From assembly GCA_964344495.1 (NCBI GenBank), contig CAYFNI010000013.1, forward strand, positions 1 to 31,074: a stretch of 31,074 nt of DNA, given 5' to 3'. The position numbers and the translations under genes are program-made. Each line of letters begins with the position of its first letter. Position 1 is the first letter of the stretch. The notes beneath the pieces were generated by a model, which saw nothing but the letters and a program-made list of their open reading frames with translations, was not told the DNA's origin and made no database searches. This DNA is from UBA6136 sp964344495. Its GTDB lineage: Bacteria; Pseudomonadota; Gammaproteobacteria; Methylococcales; Methylococcaceae. This document shows positions 24,710-31,074 of the stretch, in pieces.

Positions 24710-26089
24710 ATGAACAAGTCATTGTCTTTGAAACACCGGCCGAGCGTCCTGGCTGCGGCGCTCGGTATGGCACTGTCGCTGACCCTGCTGCCGGTCGGTC
24801 CAGCCGGGGCCGATGAAACCTGCGCCTCGCCCTACATGAAGAAGATCACCGGGCAGGAAGATTTTGTCTATGTCTGGACGCTGGGCGTCGAGGGTCTGGG
24901 AGATGAGCAGGACAAACTGGTCACGGTCGATGTCAATCCGAAGTCGGAGCACTTCGGCAAAGTCATTAACAGTGTCTCGGTCGGCGGGCGTAACGAGGCG
25001 CATCACTCCGACTTCACCGATGACCGCCAGTACCTCTGGGCGGGTGGTCTGGATACCAGCAAGATTTTCGTGTTCGACGTCAAGAGCGATCCGTCGAAGC
25101 CCAAACTGGTCAAGACGATCAACGATTTTGCTGCCAAGAGCGGTGGCGTGGTGGGGCCGCATACCATGTACGCGTTGCCCGGCCGCATGATCATCACCGG
25201 TTTGTCCAATAACAAGGATCATGGTGGCCGAACGGCTCTGGTGGAATACACCAACGACGGCGAGTTTGTTGCGACGCACTGGATGCCGACGGACAGTGAC
25301 CTGCGCGGCGCGATCAAGACCGGTCAATTTGCTGACGGCTACAACTACGATGTACGGGCATTACCGCGCAAGAATCTGCTGGTGACATCATCCTTCACCG
25401 GCTGGAACAACTACATGATGGACTTCGGCAAGATGCTGAAGGATCCCGAGGCCATGAAGCACTTCGGCAACACCGTGGTGACGTGGGATCTGCATACCAA
25501 GCAGCCAAAGAAAGTGTTCGATGTACCGGGTGCTCCGCTGGAAATTCGCTGCGCCTGGGGTGAAACGCATAACTACTGCTTCACCACCACGGCGTTGACC
25601 TCGCAGATCTGGCTGATTCACGAAGATGCCAAGGGCGAATGGCAGGCCAAGGCAGTTGCGGATATCGGCGATCCCAAGAAGGTCCCGCTGCCGGTCGACA
25701 TTTCCATCTCCAACGATGACAAGCTGCTGTGGGTCAACACGTTCATGGACGGCAATACCCGCGCCTTCGACATCAGCCAGCCGGACAAGCCGGTGCAGGT
25801 GTATGAAAAGCACATCGGTGCCCAGGTCAACATGGTGTCGTCGAGCTGGGATGGCAAGCGGCTCTATTACACCTCCTCCCTGCTGGCTAACTGGGACAAG
25901 AAGGGACAGGACAACGAGCAGTTCCTCAAGTTGTACCAGTGGGACGGCAAGGAGCTGAAGCCCTCGTTCGCCATCGACTTTACCGCTGAAAAACTGGGCC
26001 GGCCCCATCAGATGCGCTTCGGAGCGCATGCCTTGTACAGCGGCCTTGCTATGACAACGGGCAGAGATCGTTTGGCCACGGCGGAGTAA
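24710..26089 (+). CDS. mtoX: Periplasmic methanethiol oxidase (SBP56 family)
   Basis: The 459-residue protein has a signal peptide (about residues 1-34, cleavage near AGA-DE), so it acts in the periplasm. The rest is an SBP56-type beta-propeller. Conserved histidine motifs are RNEAHHSDF (His98, His99), VVGPHTMYALPG (His151) and RPHQMRFG (His433) near the C-terminus. Bacterial members of this branch are copper enzymes that oxidise methanethiol to formaldehyde, hydrogen sulfide and hydrogen peroxide. The cytoplasmic selenium-binding proteins of animals are relatives without a signal peptide. The SCO and MauG domains encoded next are the same partners found beside mtoX in Hyphomicrobium, which supports the assignment. 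The ribosome binding site is CGGAGAG. Confidence 0.9.
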   Translation: MNKSLSLKHRPSVLAAALGMALSLTLLPVGPAGADETCASPYMKKITGQEDFVYVWTLGVEGLGDEQDKLVTVDVNPKSEHFGKVINSVSVGGRNEAHHSDFTDDRQYLWAGGLDTSKIFVFDVKSDPSKPKLVKTINDFAAKSGGVVGPHTMYALPGRMIITGLSNNKDHGGRTALVEYTNDGEFVATHWMPTDSDLRGAIKTGQFADGYNYDVRALPRKNLLVTSSFTGWNNYMMDFGKMLKDPEAMKHFGNTVVTWDLHTKQPKKVFDVPGAPLEIRCAWGETHNYCFTTTALTSQIWLIHEDAKGEWQAKAVADIGDPKKVPLPVDISISNDDKLLWVNTFMDGNTRAFDISQPDKPVQVYEKHIGAQVNMVSSSWDGKRLYYTSSLLANWDKKGQDNEQFLKLYQWDGKELKPSFAIDFTAEKLGRPHQMRFGAHALYSGLAMTTGRDRLATAE

Positions 26090-26101
26090 GTTCCCCCCTA
26101 C

Positions 26102-26130
26102 AGGCCGGGTATCGAGGCGATTCCCGGCCT
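26102..26130 (+). other. Hairpin between mtoX and the SCO-MauG gene
   Basis: AGGCCGGG (26102-26109) pairs perfectly with CCCGGCCT (26123-26130) around a 13-base loop. There is no T run, so complete termination is unlikely. It may protect the mtoX 3' end or reduce expression of the downstream maturation gene. Confidence 0.5.
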
Positions 26131-26170
26131 GACCGATTGTGTTCGGTTGCATCACGACGGCAGTTCAAGC

Positions 26171-28054
26171 ATGCATTACGCGATTCGGATCATCTTGTGC
26201 CTGGCCGGACTCTGGCTGGGTTCCGGAGCGGTATCCGCCGAGGATATGCGCGCCCCTGGCTATGCGGCGCTGCCCTATGCGCCACCGACCCCCGGTAGTT
26301 ATGTCCTGCCGCTACTTGGGCAGGCGGCCGATGGTGCCGTGCTGGATGCGGGCGGGCAGCCGACCACGCTGCACGCGCTGTATGACGGGCGCTTCGTGAT
26401 TCTCAGCTTCATCTATGCGACCTGCGATGACGTCAATGGCTGTCCTCTGGCCACGCAGGTGTTGCAGCGTTTGCAGTCGGCTCTGCGTGCGCGGCCGGAG
26501 TGGAACGACCGGGTCCGCTTGCTGACCTTGAGTTTCAATCCGGGCCATGACACGCCGGCCGTCATGGCTCGGTATGGTCAGCCGTTTCAGGCCGGTGGTG
26601 TGGATTGGCGGTTTCTGACGACGACTGGAGATGCCGCTCTGGCGCCGATTCTGCGCGATTACCAGCAGTCAATCGATCGGGATGTCGATGCCCAGGGTCA
26701 GGCGACCGGTCGTTATGCCCATCTGTTGCGGGTGTATCTGATCGACCTTCGGCGGCAGATCCGCAACATCTACACGGTGTCAGTACTGCATCCCGATCTC
26801 ATTCTGGCTGATGTCGAGACCCTGATGCGGGAAGCAGCACTTGGCCCGTCTGGAAAACCCGATGTGCGGGGGATGGCTGATCCGATGCGCGCGGGTGATG
26901 ACAAGTCCGGCTACGCTGACGCAGCGTATGAAACCCACACGGCGGCTCTGAGCCAGCGGACCGGGCGTCCCACCGATCTGCTCGCGCTCACGCAGCGGCC
27001 GGTAGCTGGGCTGCCGCCGGTGCCAGTCCCGCATGACAATCGGCTGACGCGGGACAAGATTGCGCTCGGCCGCAAACTGTTCTTTGACCGCCGACTGTCG
27101 TTGAACAGCACGTTCTCCTGTGCCATGTGTCATGTGCCAGAGCAGGGCTTCACCAGCCAGGAACAGGCGACGGCGATCGGCATCGAAGGACGCACGGTAC
27201 GCCGCAATGCGCCCACGCTGTACAACGTGGCGTATTTACGCCGGCTCTTCCACGATGGACGCGAATCGTCGCTGGAAAATCAGGTTTGGGGACCGTTTCT
27301 GGCCCGCAACGAAATGGGTAACCCTTCAGTGGGCGCAGTGCTCGACAAACTGCGGGCGTTGCCGGACTACCGCGGCCAGTTCGAGCGGGTGTTTCGCCGG
27401 GGGCCGACCATGGATACGGTCGGTCAGGCGCTCGCCAGTTATGAACGGACGCTGATTGCGGGTGATTCCGCGTTTGATCGCTGGCGTTACCTCGGGCAGA
27501 CCGATGCCCTCAGCGCCGAGGCACGCGCGGGATTTGAGCTGTTTATCGGCAAAGGCGGGTGCTCTCAGTGTCATGCCGTGGAGGACAGATCCGCCTTGTT
27601 CACCGATCAAGCCTTGCACAATACAGGTGTCGGCTTCGCTGACAGCATGCAGCAGGAGCCCCGCAAAACCCCGGTTCAAGTCGCGCCCGGCATCGTCTTC
27701 GATGTCGACGCCGCACACATCGGTGCGGTGGCCGAGCCCCGGCCCAGTGACCTGGGCGCGTACGAGGTCACCCAGAATCCGGCGGATCGCTGGAAATACC
27801 GTACGCCCGGCCTGCGCAACATTGCCTTGACTGCACCCTACATGCACAACGGCAGCCTTGCCACACTGAGGGATGTGGTGGCGTTCTACAATCGGGGTGG
27901 CGTGCCTAACGAAAATCTTGACCCCCGAATCCGCCCGCTCGGGTTGACGCCAGCGGAGGAGGCATCTTTGGTGGCCTTTCTGTCCTCCCTGACCAGTCAC
28001 CAGATTGGATCGCTGGTTGCCGATGCCTGGAGCGCCCCGGTCGGGGAGCGATGA
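26171..28054 (+). CDS. Fused SCO1/SenC - MauG di-haem protein
   Basis: The 627-residue protein has a signal peptide (residues 1-23). A SCO1/SenC thioredoxin-like domain (about 40-215) follows, with copper ligands Cys85 and Cys91 (ATCDDVNGC) and probably His184. A linker (about 216-295) leads to a MauG/cytochrome c peroxidase domain with two haem-binding motifs, CAMCH (317-321) and CSQCH (464-468), and the MauG-like stretches HDGRESSLENQVWGPF, APYMHNGSLATLRDVVAFYNRGG. In Hyphomicrobium the two functions are separate genes next to mtoX. Here the frame runs through unbroken. The likely job is to deliver copper and to make or reduce a protein-derived cofactor in MtoX. The start is ATG 26171; a TTG eight codons earlier is less likely. 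Confidence 0.92.
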   Translation: MHYAIRIILCLAGLWLGSGAVSAEDMRAPGYAALPYAPPTPGSYVLPLLGQAADGAVLDAGGQPTTLHALYDGRFVILSFIYATCDDVNGCPLATQVLQRLQSALRARPEWNDRVRLLTLSFNPGHDTPAVMARYGQPFQAGGVDWRFLTTTGDAALAPILRDYQQSIDRDVDAQGQATGRYAHLLRVYLIDLRRQIRNIYTVSVLHPDLILADVETLMREAALGPSGKPDVRGMADPMRAGDDKSGYADAAYETHTAALSQRTGRPTDLLALTQRPVAGLPPVPVPHDNRLTRDKIALGRKLFFDRRLSLNSTFSCAMCHVPEQGFTSQEQATAIGIEGRTVRRNAPTLYNVAYLRRLFHDGRESSLENQVWGPFLARNEMGNPSVGAVLDKLRALPDYRGQFERVFRRGPTMDTVGQALASYERTLIAGDSAFDRWRYLGQTDALSAEARAGFELFIGKGGCSQCHAVEDRSALFTDQALHNTGVGFADSMQQEPRKTPVQVAPGIVFDVDAAHIGAVAEPRPSDLGAYEVTQNPADRWKYRTPGLRNIALTAPYMHNGSLATLRDVVAFYNRGGVPNENLDPRIRPLGLTPAEEASLVAFLSSLTSHQIGSLVADAWSAPVGER

Positions 28055-28205
28055 CAGGGGGGAAATCGCCAGACGCGAATCTACCCGATTTACCGGGTGC
28101 CTCAGTTGCGGGTGCGTGGTAGCATGATGACGGCCTCGTCAGGGAGAGTTCAGCCAATTAAATCATGGAGTTATCAAAAACCAATTGCTATTGAGGTGAA
28201 TAGCT

Positions 28206-28448
28206 ATGAGTTTCGACTTCAAACGAATGATGCAGCGGGAATGCAATATCGGCAAAAAGGATCAGCAAATCCGCTTGGGGGCGGGCGTAGGATTGCTGGT
28301 GCTTTCCTGGATGATCGACAGCCCGATCCTGATGCTGGTAGGGCTGGTCCTGGTCGTGACGGCGGTGATGCGCTGGTGTCCGGTGTATTCCGGGCTGGGC
28401 AAGAGCACCGTTTGCCCAGCAGAGACCCGGGCCGGCACCGAAGAGTAA
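28206..28448 (+). CDS. DUF2892 (YgaP-like membrane domain) protein
   Basis: The 80-residue protein has a cytoplasmic N-terminus (MSFDFKRMMQRECNIGKKDQ), two transmembrane helices (RLGAGVGLLVLSWMI and ILMLVGLVLVVTAVM), and the signature RWCPVYSGLGKSTVCP with two cysteines. That is DUF2892, the membrane module often attached to rhodanese domains in YgaP. Here it stands alone. A role in moving sulfur or small sulfur anions would fit the methanethiol locus upstream, but this is inference. The ribosome binding site is GAGGTGA. A 150-base gap and weak hairpin separate it from the SCO-MauG gene. Confidence 0.88.
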   Translation: MSFDFKRMMQRECNIGKKDQQIRLGAGVGLLVLSWMIDSPILMLVGLVLVVTAVMRWCPVYSGLGKSTVCPAETRAGTEE

Positions 28449-28524
28449 TTGCACTGGAGGTGCAGACGGGCTGGGGTTTGAGTGAATTCGCCCGCAGGTT
28501 GTTTGGAACTTTTCTGGGTCGGAT

Positions 28525-28542
28525 GCCATCATAACTGATGGC
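28525..28542 (+). other. Hairpin in the leader of the 50-residue gene
   Basis: GCCATCA (28525-28531) and TGATGGC (28536-28542) form a perfect 7-bp stem with a TAAC loop, 28 bases before the start of the small membrane protein. There is no T run. It may end or stabilise the DUF2892 transcript or lie in the leader of the next gene. Confidence 0.45.
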
Positions 28543-28569
28543 TTGTGCCACCCAAACGGAGAGGAAACT

Positions 28570-28722
28570 ATGGAACTGATGATTCTGAGTCTGGCCCTTG
28601 TGGTGATTGCCTTGCTGGCGGCTACCGAGATCCCCGAACGGCGGCAGCTGGTCAGAGTGATCGATCATGACCATGAGCGGTTGCTGCAACGTCTACGAGC
28701 TGACGACCGTTGGTTTGAGTGA
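28570..28722 (+). CDS. 50-residue small membrane protein, paralogue of the 26-residue protein at 29555
   Basis: A 50-residue frame with a strong ribosome binding site (GGAGAGGAAACT) begins MELMILSLALVVIALLAA, a single transmembrane helix, followed by TEIPERRQLV and a charged helix (RVIDHDHERLLQRLRADDRWFE). The first 24 residues match the 26-residue protein encoded at 29555-29635, in the helix and in the following acidic-hydrophobic-PE motif (EIPE versus DLPE). This shared pattern across two separate loci makes both likely to be real. It ends 34 bases before a bidirectional terminator. I know no family. Confidence 0.7.
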   Translation: MELMILSLALVVIALLAATEIPERRQLVRVIDHDHERLLQRLRADDRWFE

Positions 28723-28756
28723 CGTCCCGTGACCCCTGAAGCCTCAGGCTTCACAC

Positions 28757-28783
28757 AAAACCCGGCCTCGCGCCGGGTTTTTT
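28757..28783. terminator. Bidirectional terminator between the 50-residue gene and the YigZ-family gene
   Basis: AAAACCCGGC (28757-28766) pairs with GCCGGGTTTT (28772-28781) around CTCGC and is followed by TTTTTT. The minus strand also has a T run. It overlaps the stop codon of the YigZ-family gene. A second hairpin just upstream (28737-28753, TGAAGCC/GGCTTCA) is tandem to it. Confidence 0.9.
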
Positions 28784-29402
28784 ATGCGCATGACTGATTA
28801 GCCTCGCAGAGCGTGTAGTCACCACGGGTGACCTCGCGCAGAGCTGACTCCAGCCTATCGAGAACCGCACTGGACAGACGACAGTCGATTCGGAGGCCAC
28901 TTTCCGAATAGGTTTCAATCCGATCGCCGGCCGCATAGTGGTCGAGCAGATGGTAGAGCTTGCCCATTTGGGTGAAGCCGACCTCAATGATGACCCTGAT
29001 CTGGGGATGCTCCTCGCGTCGAGCCGCTGCGCGAAGTGTCTTGGCGGCGATGCCGCCATAGGCGCGCGCCAATCCGCCGGTGCCGAGCAGCGTGCCGCCG
29101 AAGTAGCGAATGACGCCCACGGCCACATGATCAAGCGACTGTCCCTGAATGGCGCGCAGGATTGGCTGACCGGCCGTGCCACTGGGTTCGCCGCCATCGC
29201 TGAGGCGGCAGTCCGGGCCGATCTGGTAAGCCCAGCACAAATGTGAGGCATCGGCGTAGCGGTGTAACAGGGACAGCAGAAACTGTTGCGCTTGGGCCGG
29301 ATTATCCACCCGTTGCGCCGACGCAATGAAGACCGAGTCCTTGACCTGTTCGCGAAGATCCGACACGGCCTCAATGGTGATGAAAGATGCGCCGGTCATC
29401 AT
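28782..29402 (-). CDS. YigZ / IMPACT family protein
   Basis: The 206-residue protein has the UPF0029/IMPACT domain: KDSVFIASAQRVDN near the start, HLCWAYQIGP, SDGGEPSGTAGQPIL and VGVIRYFGGTLLGTGGLARAYG. The C-terminal 80 residues make the small EF-G-IV-like domain (MGKLYHLLDHY). YigZ proteins are cytoplasmic; the family shares a fold with the eukaryotic GCN2 inhibitor IMPACT and is of uncertain bacterial function. Length is usual. It begins with a double ATG (MMTGASFI). It lies between the two small hydrophobic protein genes and ends inside the shared terminator. Confidence 0.94.
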   Translation of the reverse strand: MMTGASFITIEAVSDLREQVKDSVFIASAQRVDNPAQAQQFLLSLLHRYADASHLCWAYQIGPDCRLSDGGEPSGTAGQPILRAIQGQSLDHVAVGVIRYFGGTLLGTGGLARAYGGIAAKTLRAAARREEHPQIRVIIEVGFTQMGKLYHLLDHYAAGDRIETYSESGLRIDCRLSSAVLDRLESALREVTRGDYTLCEANQSCA

Positions 29403-29492
29403 CGCCCCGATCGGCTCGGCGGCCGAGAGGTGATCAATCCGCCAGTGGCAAAGTTCCTGATGTTTGTTTTCAATGGAGAAACAATAAGTGAA

Positions 29493-29521
29493 TTATGTGT
29501 TCGATTGTGTTCTGATAAAGT
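29493..29521 (+). promoter_or_regulatory. Candidate promoter of the 26-residue gene
   Basis: TTATGT (29493-29498), a 17-base spacer and TAAAGT (29516-29521), the last preceded by an extended TGA element. The predicted leader is about 28 bases. An imperfect inverted repeat (TTGTTTTC and GAGAAACAA, 29465-29486) lies upstream. Confidence 0.45.
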
Positions 29522-29554
29522 ATGCACACGTTCAACAACACAAAGGAGACCTTA

Positions 29555-29635
29555 ATGGAAATTTTAATTCTCGCATTGGTTCTTGTCGGAGCTGTGGCGA
29601 CGGTTGATCTTCCGGAAAGCCGTGGCACAAAGTAA
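29555..29635 (+). CDS. 26-residue small hydrophobic protein
   Basis: A short frame starts at ATG 29555 with an excellent ribosome binding site (AAAGGAG, 8 bases before). Its product is a single hydrophobic helix, MEILILALVLVGAVATV, and a polar end DLPESRGTK. It resembles the N-terminus of the 50-residue protein at 28570 but lacks its charged C-terminal helix. It has its own promoter candidate and a strong terminator 42 bases downstream, so the transcript should be only about 180 bases. Such a unit could encode a membrane stress peptide, a regulator of a membrane protein or a toxin-like peptide; no such function is shown. Confidence 0.7.
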   Translation: MEILILALVLVGAVATVDLPESRGTK

Positions 29636-29676
29636 CCCGGATAGCCTATCGACAATGATGAAACAACAACACTGGT

Positions 29677-29706
29677 AAAAAAGCCCCGTTTTCGGGGCTT
29701 TTTTTT
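29677..29706 (+). terminator. Intrinsic terminator of the 26-residue gene
   Basis: AAGCCCCG (29681-29688) and CGGGGCTT (29693-29700) form a stem around TTTT, extended by A-T pairs and followed by six T residues. It is preceded by A residues, so it can work weakly in the other direction. Confidence 0.92.
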
Positions 29707-29870
29707 GCCTCCATGTTCGGAAGGGACGCATCCAGGCGTCCGTGAGAAAGCCTCTCCAGCACGTCCGCTGTCGCCTATTCTCTCCCCAGTCAACGTTAGA
29801 CGAGACTTGAATCCTGGTCGCTACTCCCCAATAACTTCCATGTGTTCCATTGGAATGTTCATCAACGAAT

Positions 29871-30140
29871 ATGAGCAACACGAAAGCAGTCACTTCAGAT
29901 GTAGAGCTTCGGATACCGGCGGCTGACGAGGGCGACCGAACCTCCCTTCATGCGCAGCGCATTTACGAACTCATCAGCGGCGGCTATTTGCCTCCGGCTG
30001 ATAGCGTTACTAAAGACGGCAGGCCTGCCTGGAGTCTTGAAAACCTGGCGGCGATTACGGGGTGCGGGGTGACGGTACTCGAAAAATTGCTGCTGGCCCA
30101 TGCACCGCGATTTCGCATCGAACCGGGTGCCCGGCATTGA
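29871..30140 (+). CDS. Unrecognised 89-residue protein, possibly helix-turn-helix
   Basis: The 89-residue protein starts MSNTKAVTSDVELRIPA and is not one I recognise. It contains LHAQRIYELISGGYLPPADSVTKDGRPAWSLENLAAITGCGVTVLEKLL. The part SLENLAAITGCGVTVLEKLLL is spaced like a helix-turn-helix, so a small DNA-binding role is possible. The start lacks a clear ribosome binding site; an upstream TTG is an alternative. A weak promoter (TTGAAT, 17 bases, AATAAC, 29807-29835) lies before it. The phytochelatin-synthase-like gene follows 65 bases later on the same strand and could be co-transcribed. Confidence 0.55.
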   Translation: MSNTKAVTSDVELRIPAADEGDRTSLHAQRIYELISGGYLPPADSVTKDGRPAWSLENLAAITGCGVTVLEKLLLAHAPRFRIEPGARH

Positions 30141-30205
30141 GTGTGTGCCACGACAGGGATTGTGTTCATCCAACGGATGAGCCTCGGGCGGTCGATGCTG
30201 TGCCG

Positions 30206-30958
30206 ATGATGAGGCAAGTTGTGGCGTCCTATTTGCGACGTGTGAAGCTTGCCATCATGGCGGTTTGTCTATGCTTTCAGGCAGGACTTGCCCTCGCCGG
30301 AACACCTGGCGGGTTGCCGCTCCCTGACCAGCTGATTGCCCTCGATCACCCGGACGGGCAGTCAATGTTTCTTCGCACGCCCTACAATCAGAGTTTCTGG
30401 CCCCTGAGTCGCTGGTTCCAGACGCAGGAGAGTCCGGCGTTTTGCGGCATAGCGACCGCCGTCATGGTGTTGAACAGCCTAAAAGTGCCGCTCCCCGTTG
30501 CGGACGATGACACAGCCCCCGCCATGTTCACGCAGACGAATGTTTTCAACGACAAGGTCAGGGCGGTGACAACCCCGGCCCTCATTGCCACCAAAGGCCT
30601 GGATCTGGATCAGCTGGCACGGGTCTTCAAAGCCTATCCGGTCAAGGTACAGACACATCACGCGCATCCCGGTGGCTGGCTCTCGTTCGTCCGGGATGCC
30701 AAGAAAGCCCTCCAGGATCAGCGCGCCTTTGTCGTGGTCAACTACCTCCGAAGTGCCATCGGACAGAAAACCAACGGGCATTTCTCCCCGCTTGGTGCTT
30801 ACGATGAGGCGCGGGATCGTTTCCTGATTATGGATGTTGCCCGGTATAAATATCCGCCAGTCTGGGTACGCGCCCAAGACCTCTATGCCGCGATGAATAC
30901 CTTTGATGCAGAAGCGGGGCAGCGGCGGGGATATCTAATCATTACATCCGACCAATAA
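30206..30958 (+). CDS. Exported phytochelatin synthase family peptidase
   Basis: The 250-residue protein has a signal or anchor helix (about residues 13-31, cleavage near ALA-GT). The catalytic triad of papain-like phytochelatin synthases is Cys80 (ESPAFCGIATAVMVLN), His192 (TNGHFSPLGAYD) and Asp210 (FLIMDVARYKYPPVWV). The length is that of the half-size bacterial enzymes. In cyanobacteria these mainly remove glycine from glutathione to give gamma-glutamylcysteine, with weak phytochelatin synthesis. The envelope location implies action on periplasmic glutathione or its conjugates. The start is the ATG at 30206 (a second ATG follows at once); there is no strong ribosome binding site, so an earlier start is possible. 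Confidence 0.9.
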   Translation: MMRQVVASYLRRVKLAIMAVCLCFQAGLALAGTPGGLPLPDQLIALDHPDGQSMFLRTPYNQSFWPLSRWFQTQESPAFCGIATAVMVLNSLKVPLPVADDDTAPAMFTQTNVFNDKVRAVTTPALIATKGLDLDQLARVFKAYPVKVQTHHAHPGGWLSFVRDAKKALQDQRAFVVVNYLRSAIGQKTNGHFSPLGAYDEARDRFLIMDVARYKYPPVWVRAQDLYAAMNTFDAEAGQRRGYLIITSDQ

Positions 30959-31020
30959 CCTGAGCTTATGTCTCGGGTATTTGATTCTTTATGTATGACC
31001 CGGCAAGCCATTGTCCGGGC

Positions 31021-31048
31021 AAAAAAAGAGGCACCCCGCAGGTGCCTC
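31021..31048 (-). terminator. Intrinsic terminator of a minus-strand gene right of the window
   Basis: GAGGCACC (31028-31035) and GGTGCCTC (31041-31048) pair around CCGCA. On the minus strand the stem is followed by seven T residues (31027-31021). Confidence 0.88.
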
Positions 31049-31061
31049 AGGAGAGAAGAGG

Positions 31062-31074
31062 TTAGTTGCACACT
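31062..31074 (-). CDS. Possible 3' end of a minus-strand gene cut by the window edge
   Basis: A TAA stop at 31064-31062 preceded by codons for Val-Cys-Asn lies 13 bases before the terminator just described. That placement suits the end of a gene, but only four codons are visible and no product can be named. Confidence 0.3.

Noticed and set aside
26102..26130. Hairpin after mtoX as a full terminator
   Set aside because: There is no T run, and the SCO-MauG gene just downstream has no evident promoter of its own.

Overview
The window is about 60% G+C, densely coded and free of insertion sequences, phage genes, tRNAs, rRNAs or CRISPR arrays. The gene set (rph, rdgB, argF-argD, parE, dedA, glnE-ilvE, a transaldolase, gnd, a YigZ-family gene) and the codon use point to the chromosome of a gammaproteobacterium. 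The glnE-ilvE pairing is a familiar gammaproteobacterial arrangement. The methanethiol oxidase locus fits a sulfur-compound-using or autotrophic lineage, but I cannot name the genus from the sequence.

Layout. Positions 1-3.4 kb hold a terminator from an upstream gene, an exported His/Arg-rich protein and a penicillin-acylase family enzyme (both minus strand). From 3.4 to 10 kb lie housekeeping and repair genes in mixed orientation: rph, a beta-carbonic anhydrase, rdgB, a YjgR-type ATPase, a gamma-glutamylcyclotransferase-like protein, a small zinc-ribbon protein coupled to an AlkB-type dioxygenase, a DUF4389 membrane protein, a CopZ-like metallochaperone and malate dehydrogenase. From 10 to 21.6 kb everything is on the minus strand: a Met/Gly-rich lipoprotein, argF and argD, parE and dedA, ilvE and glnE, a TPR-like protein, a transaldolase with a C-terminal EF-hand pair, and a SemiSWEET transporter. 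gnd runs divergently from the last two, so two pentose-phosphate enzymes sit beside a possible sugar carrier.

The most interesting region is 23.7-28.1 kb. A TetR-family regulator is followed by a perfect 28-bp palindrome lying across a -35/-10 pair. Downstream come a DUF4242 (SCO4226-like) protein, a periplasmic methanethiol oxidase of the SBP56 family, and a single protein that joins a SCO1/SenC domain to a di-haem MauG domain. I read this as a repressor-controlled methanethiol oxidation operon in which copper delivery and cofactor maturation of the oxidase have been fused into one polypeptide.

The right end (28.2-31 kb) holds a DUF2892 protein, two related tiny hydrophobic proteins of 50 and 26 residues on either side of a YigZ-family gene, an unrecognised 89-residue protein and a secreted phytochelatin-synthase-like protease. 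Two leader or regulatory structures deserve attention: the TetR operator, and a strong intrinsic terminator placed between a good sigma-70 promoter and the argD ribosome binding site. No gene-free stretch exceeds 300 bases; the longest, 23437-23707, is described below.
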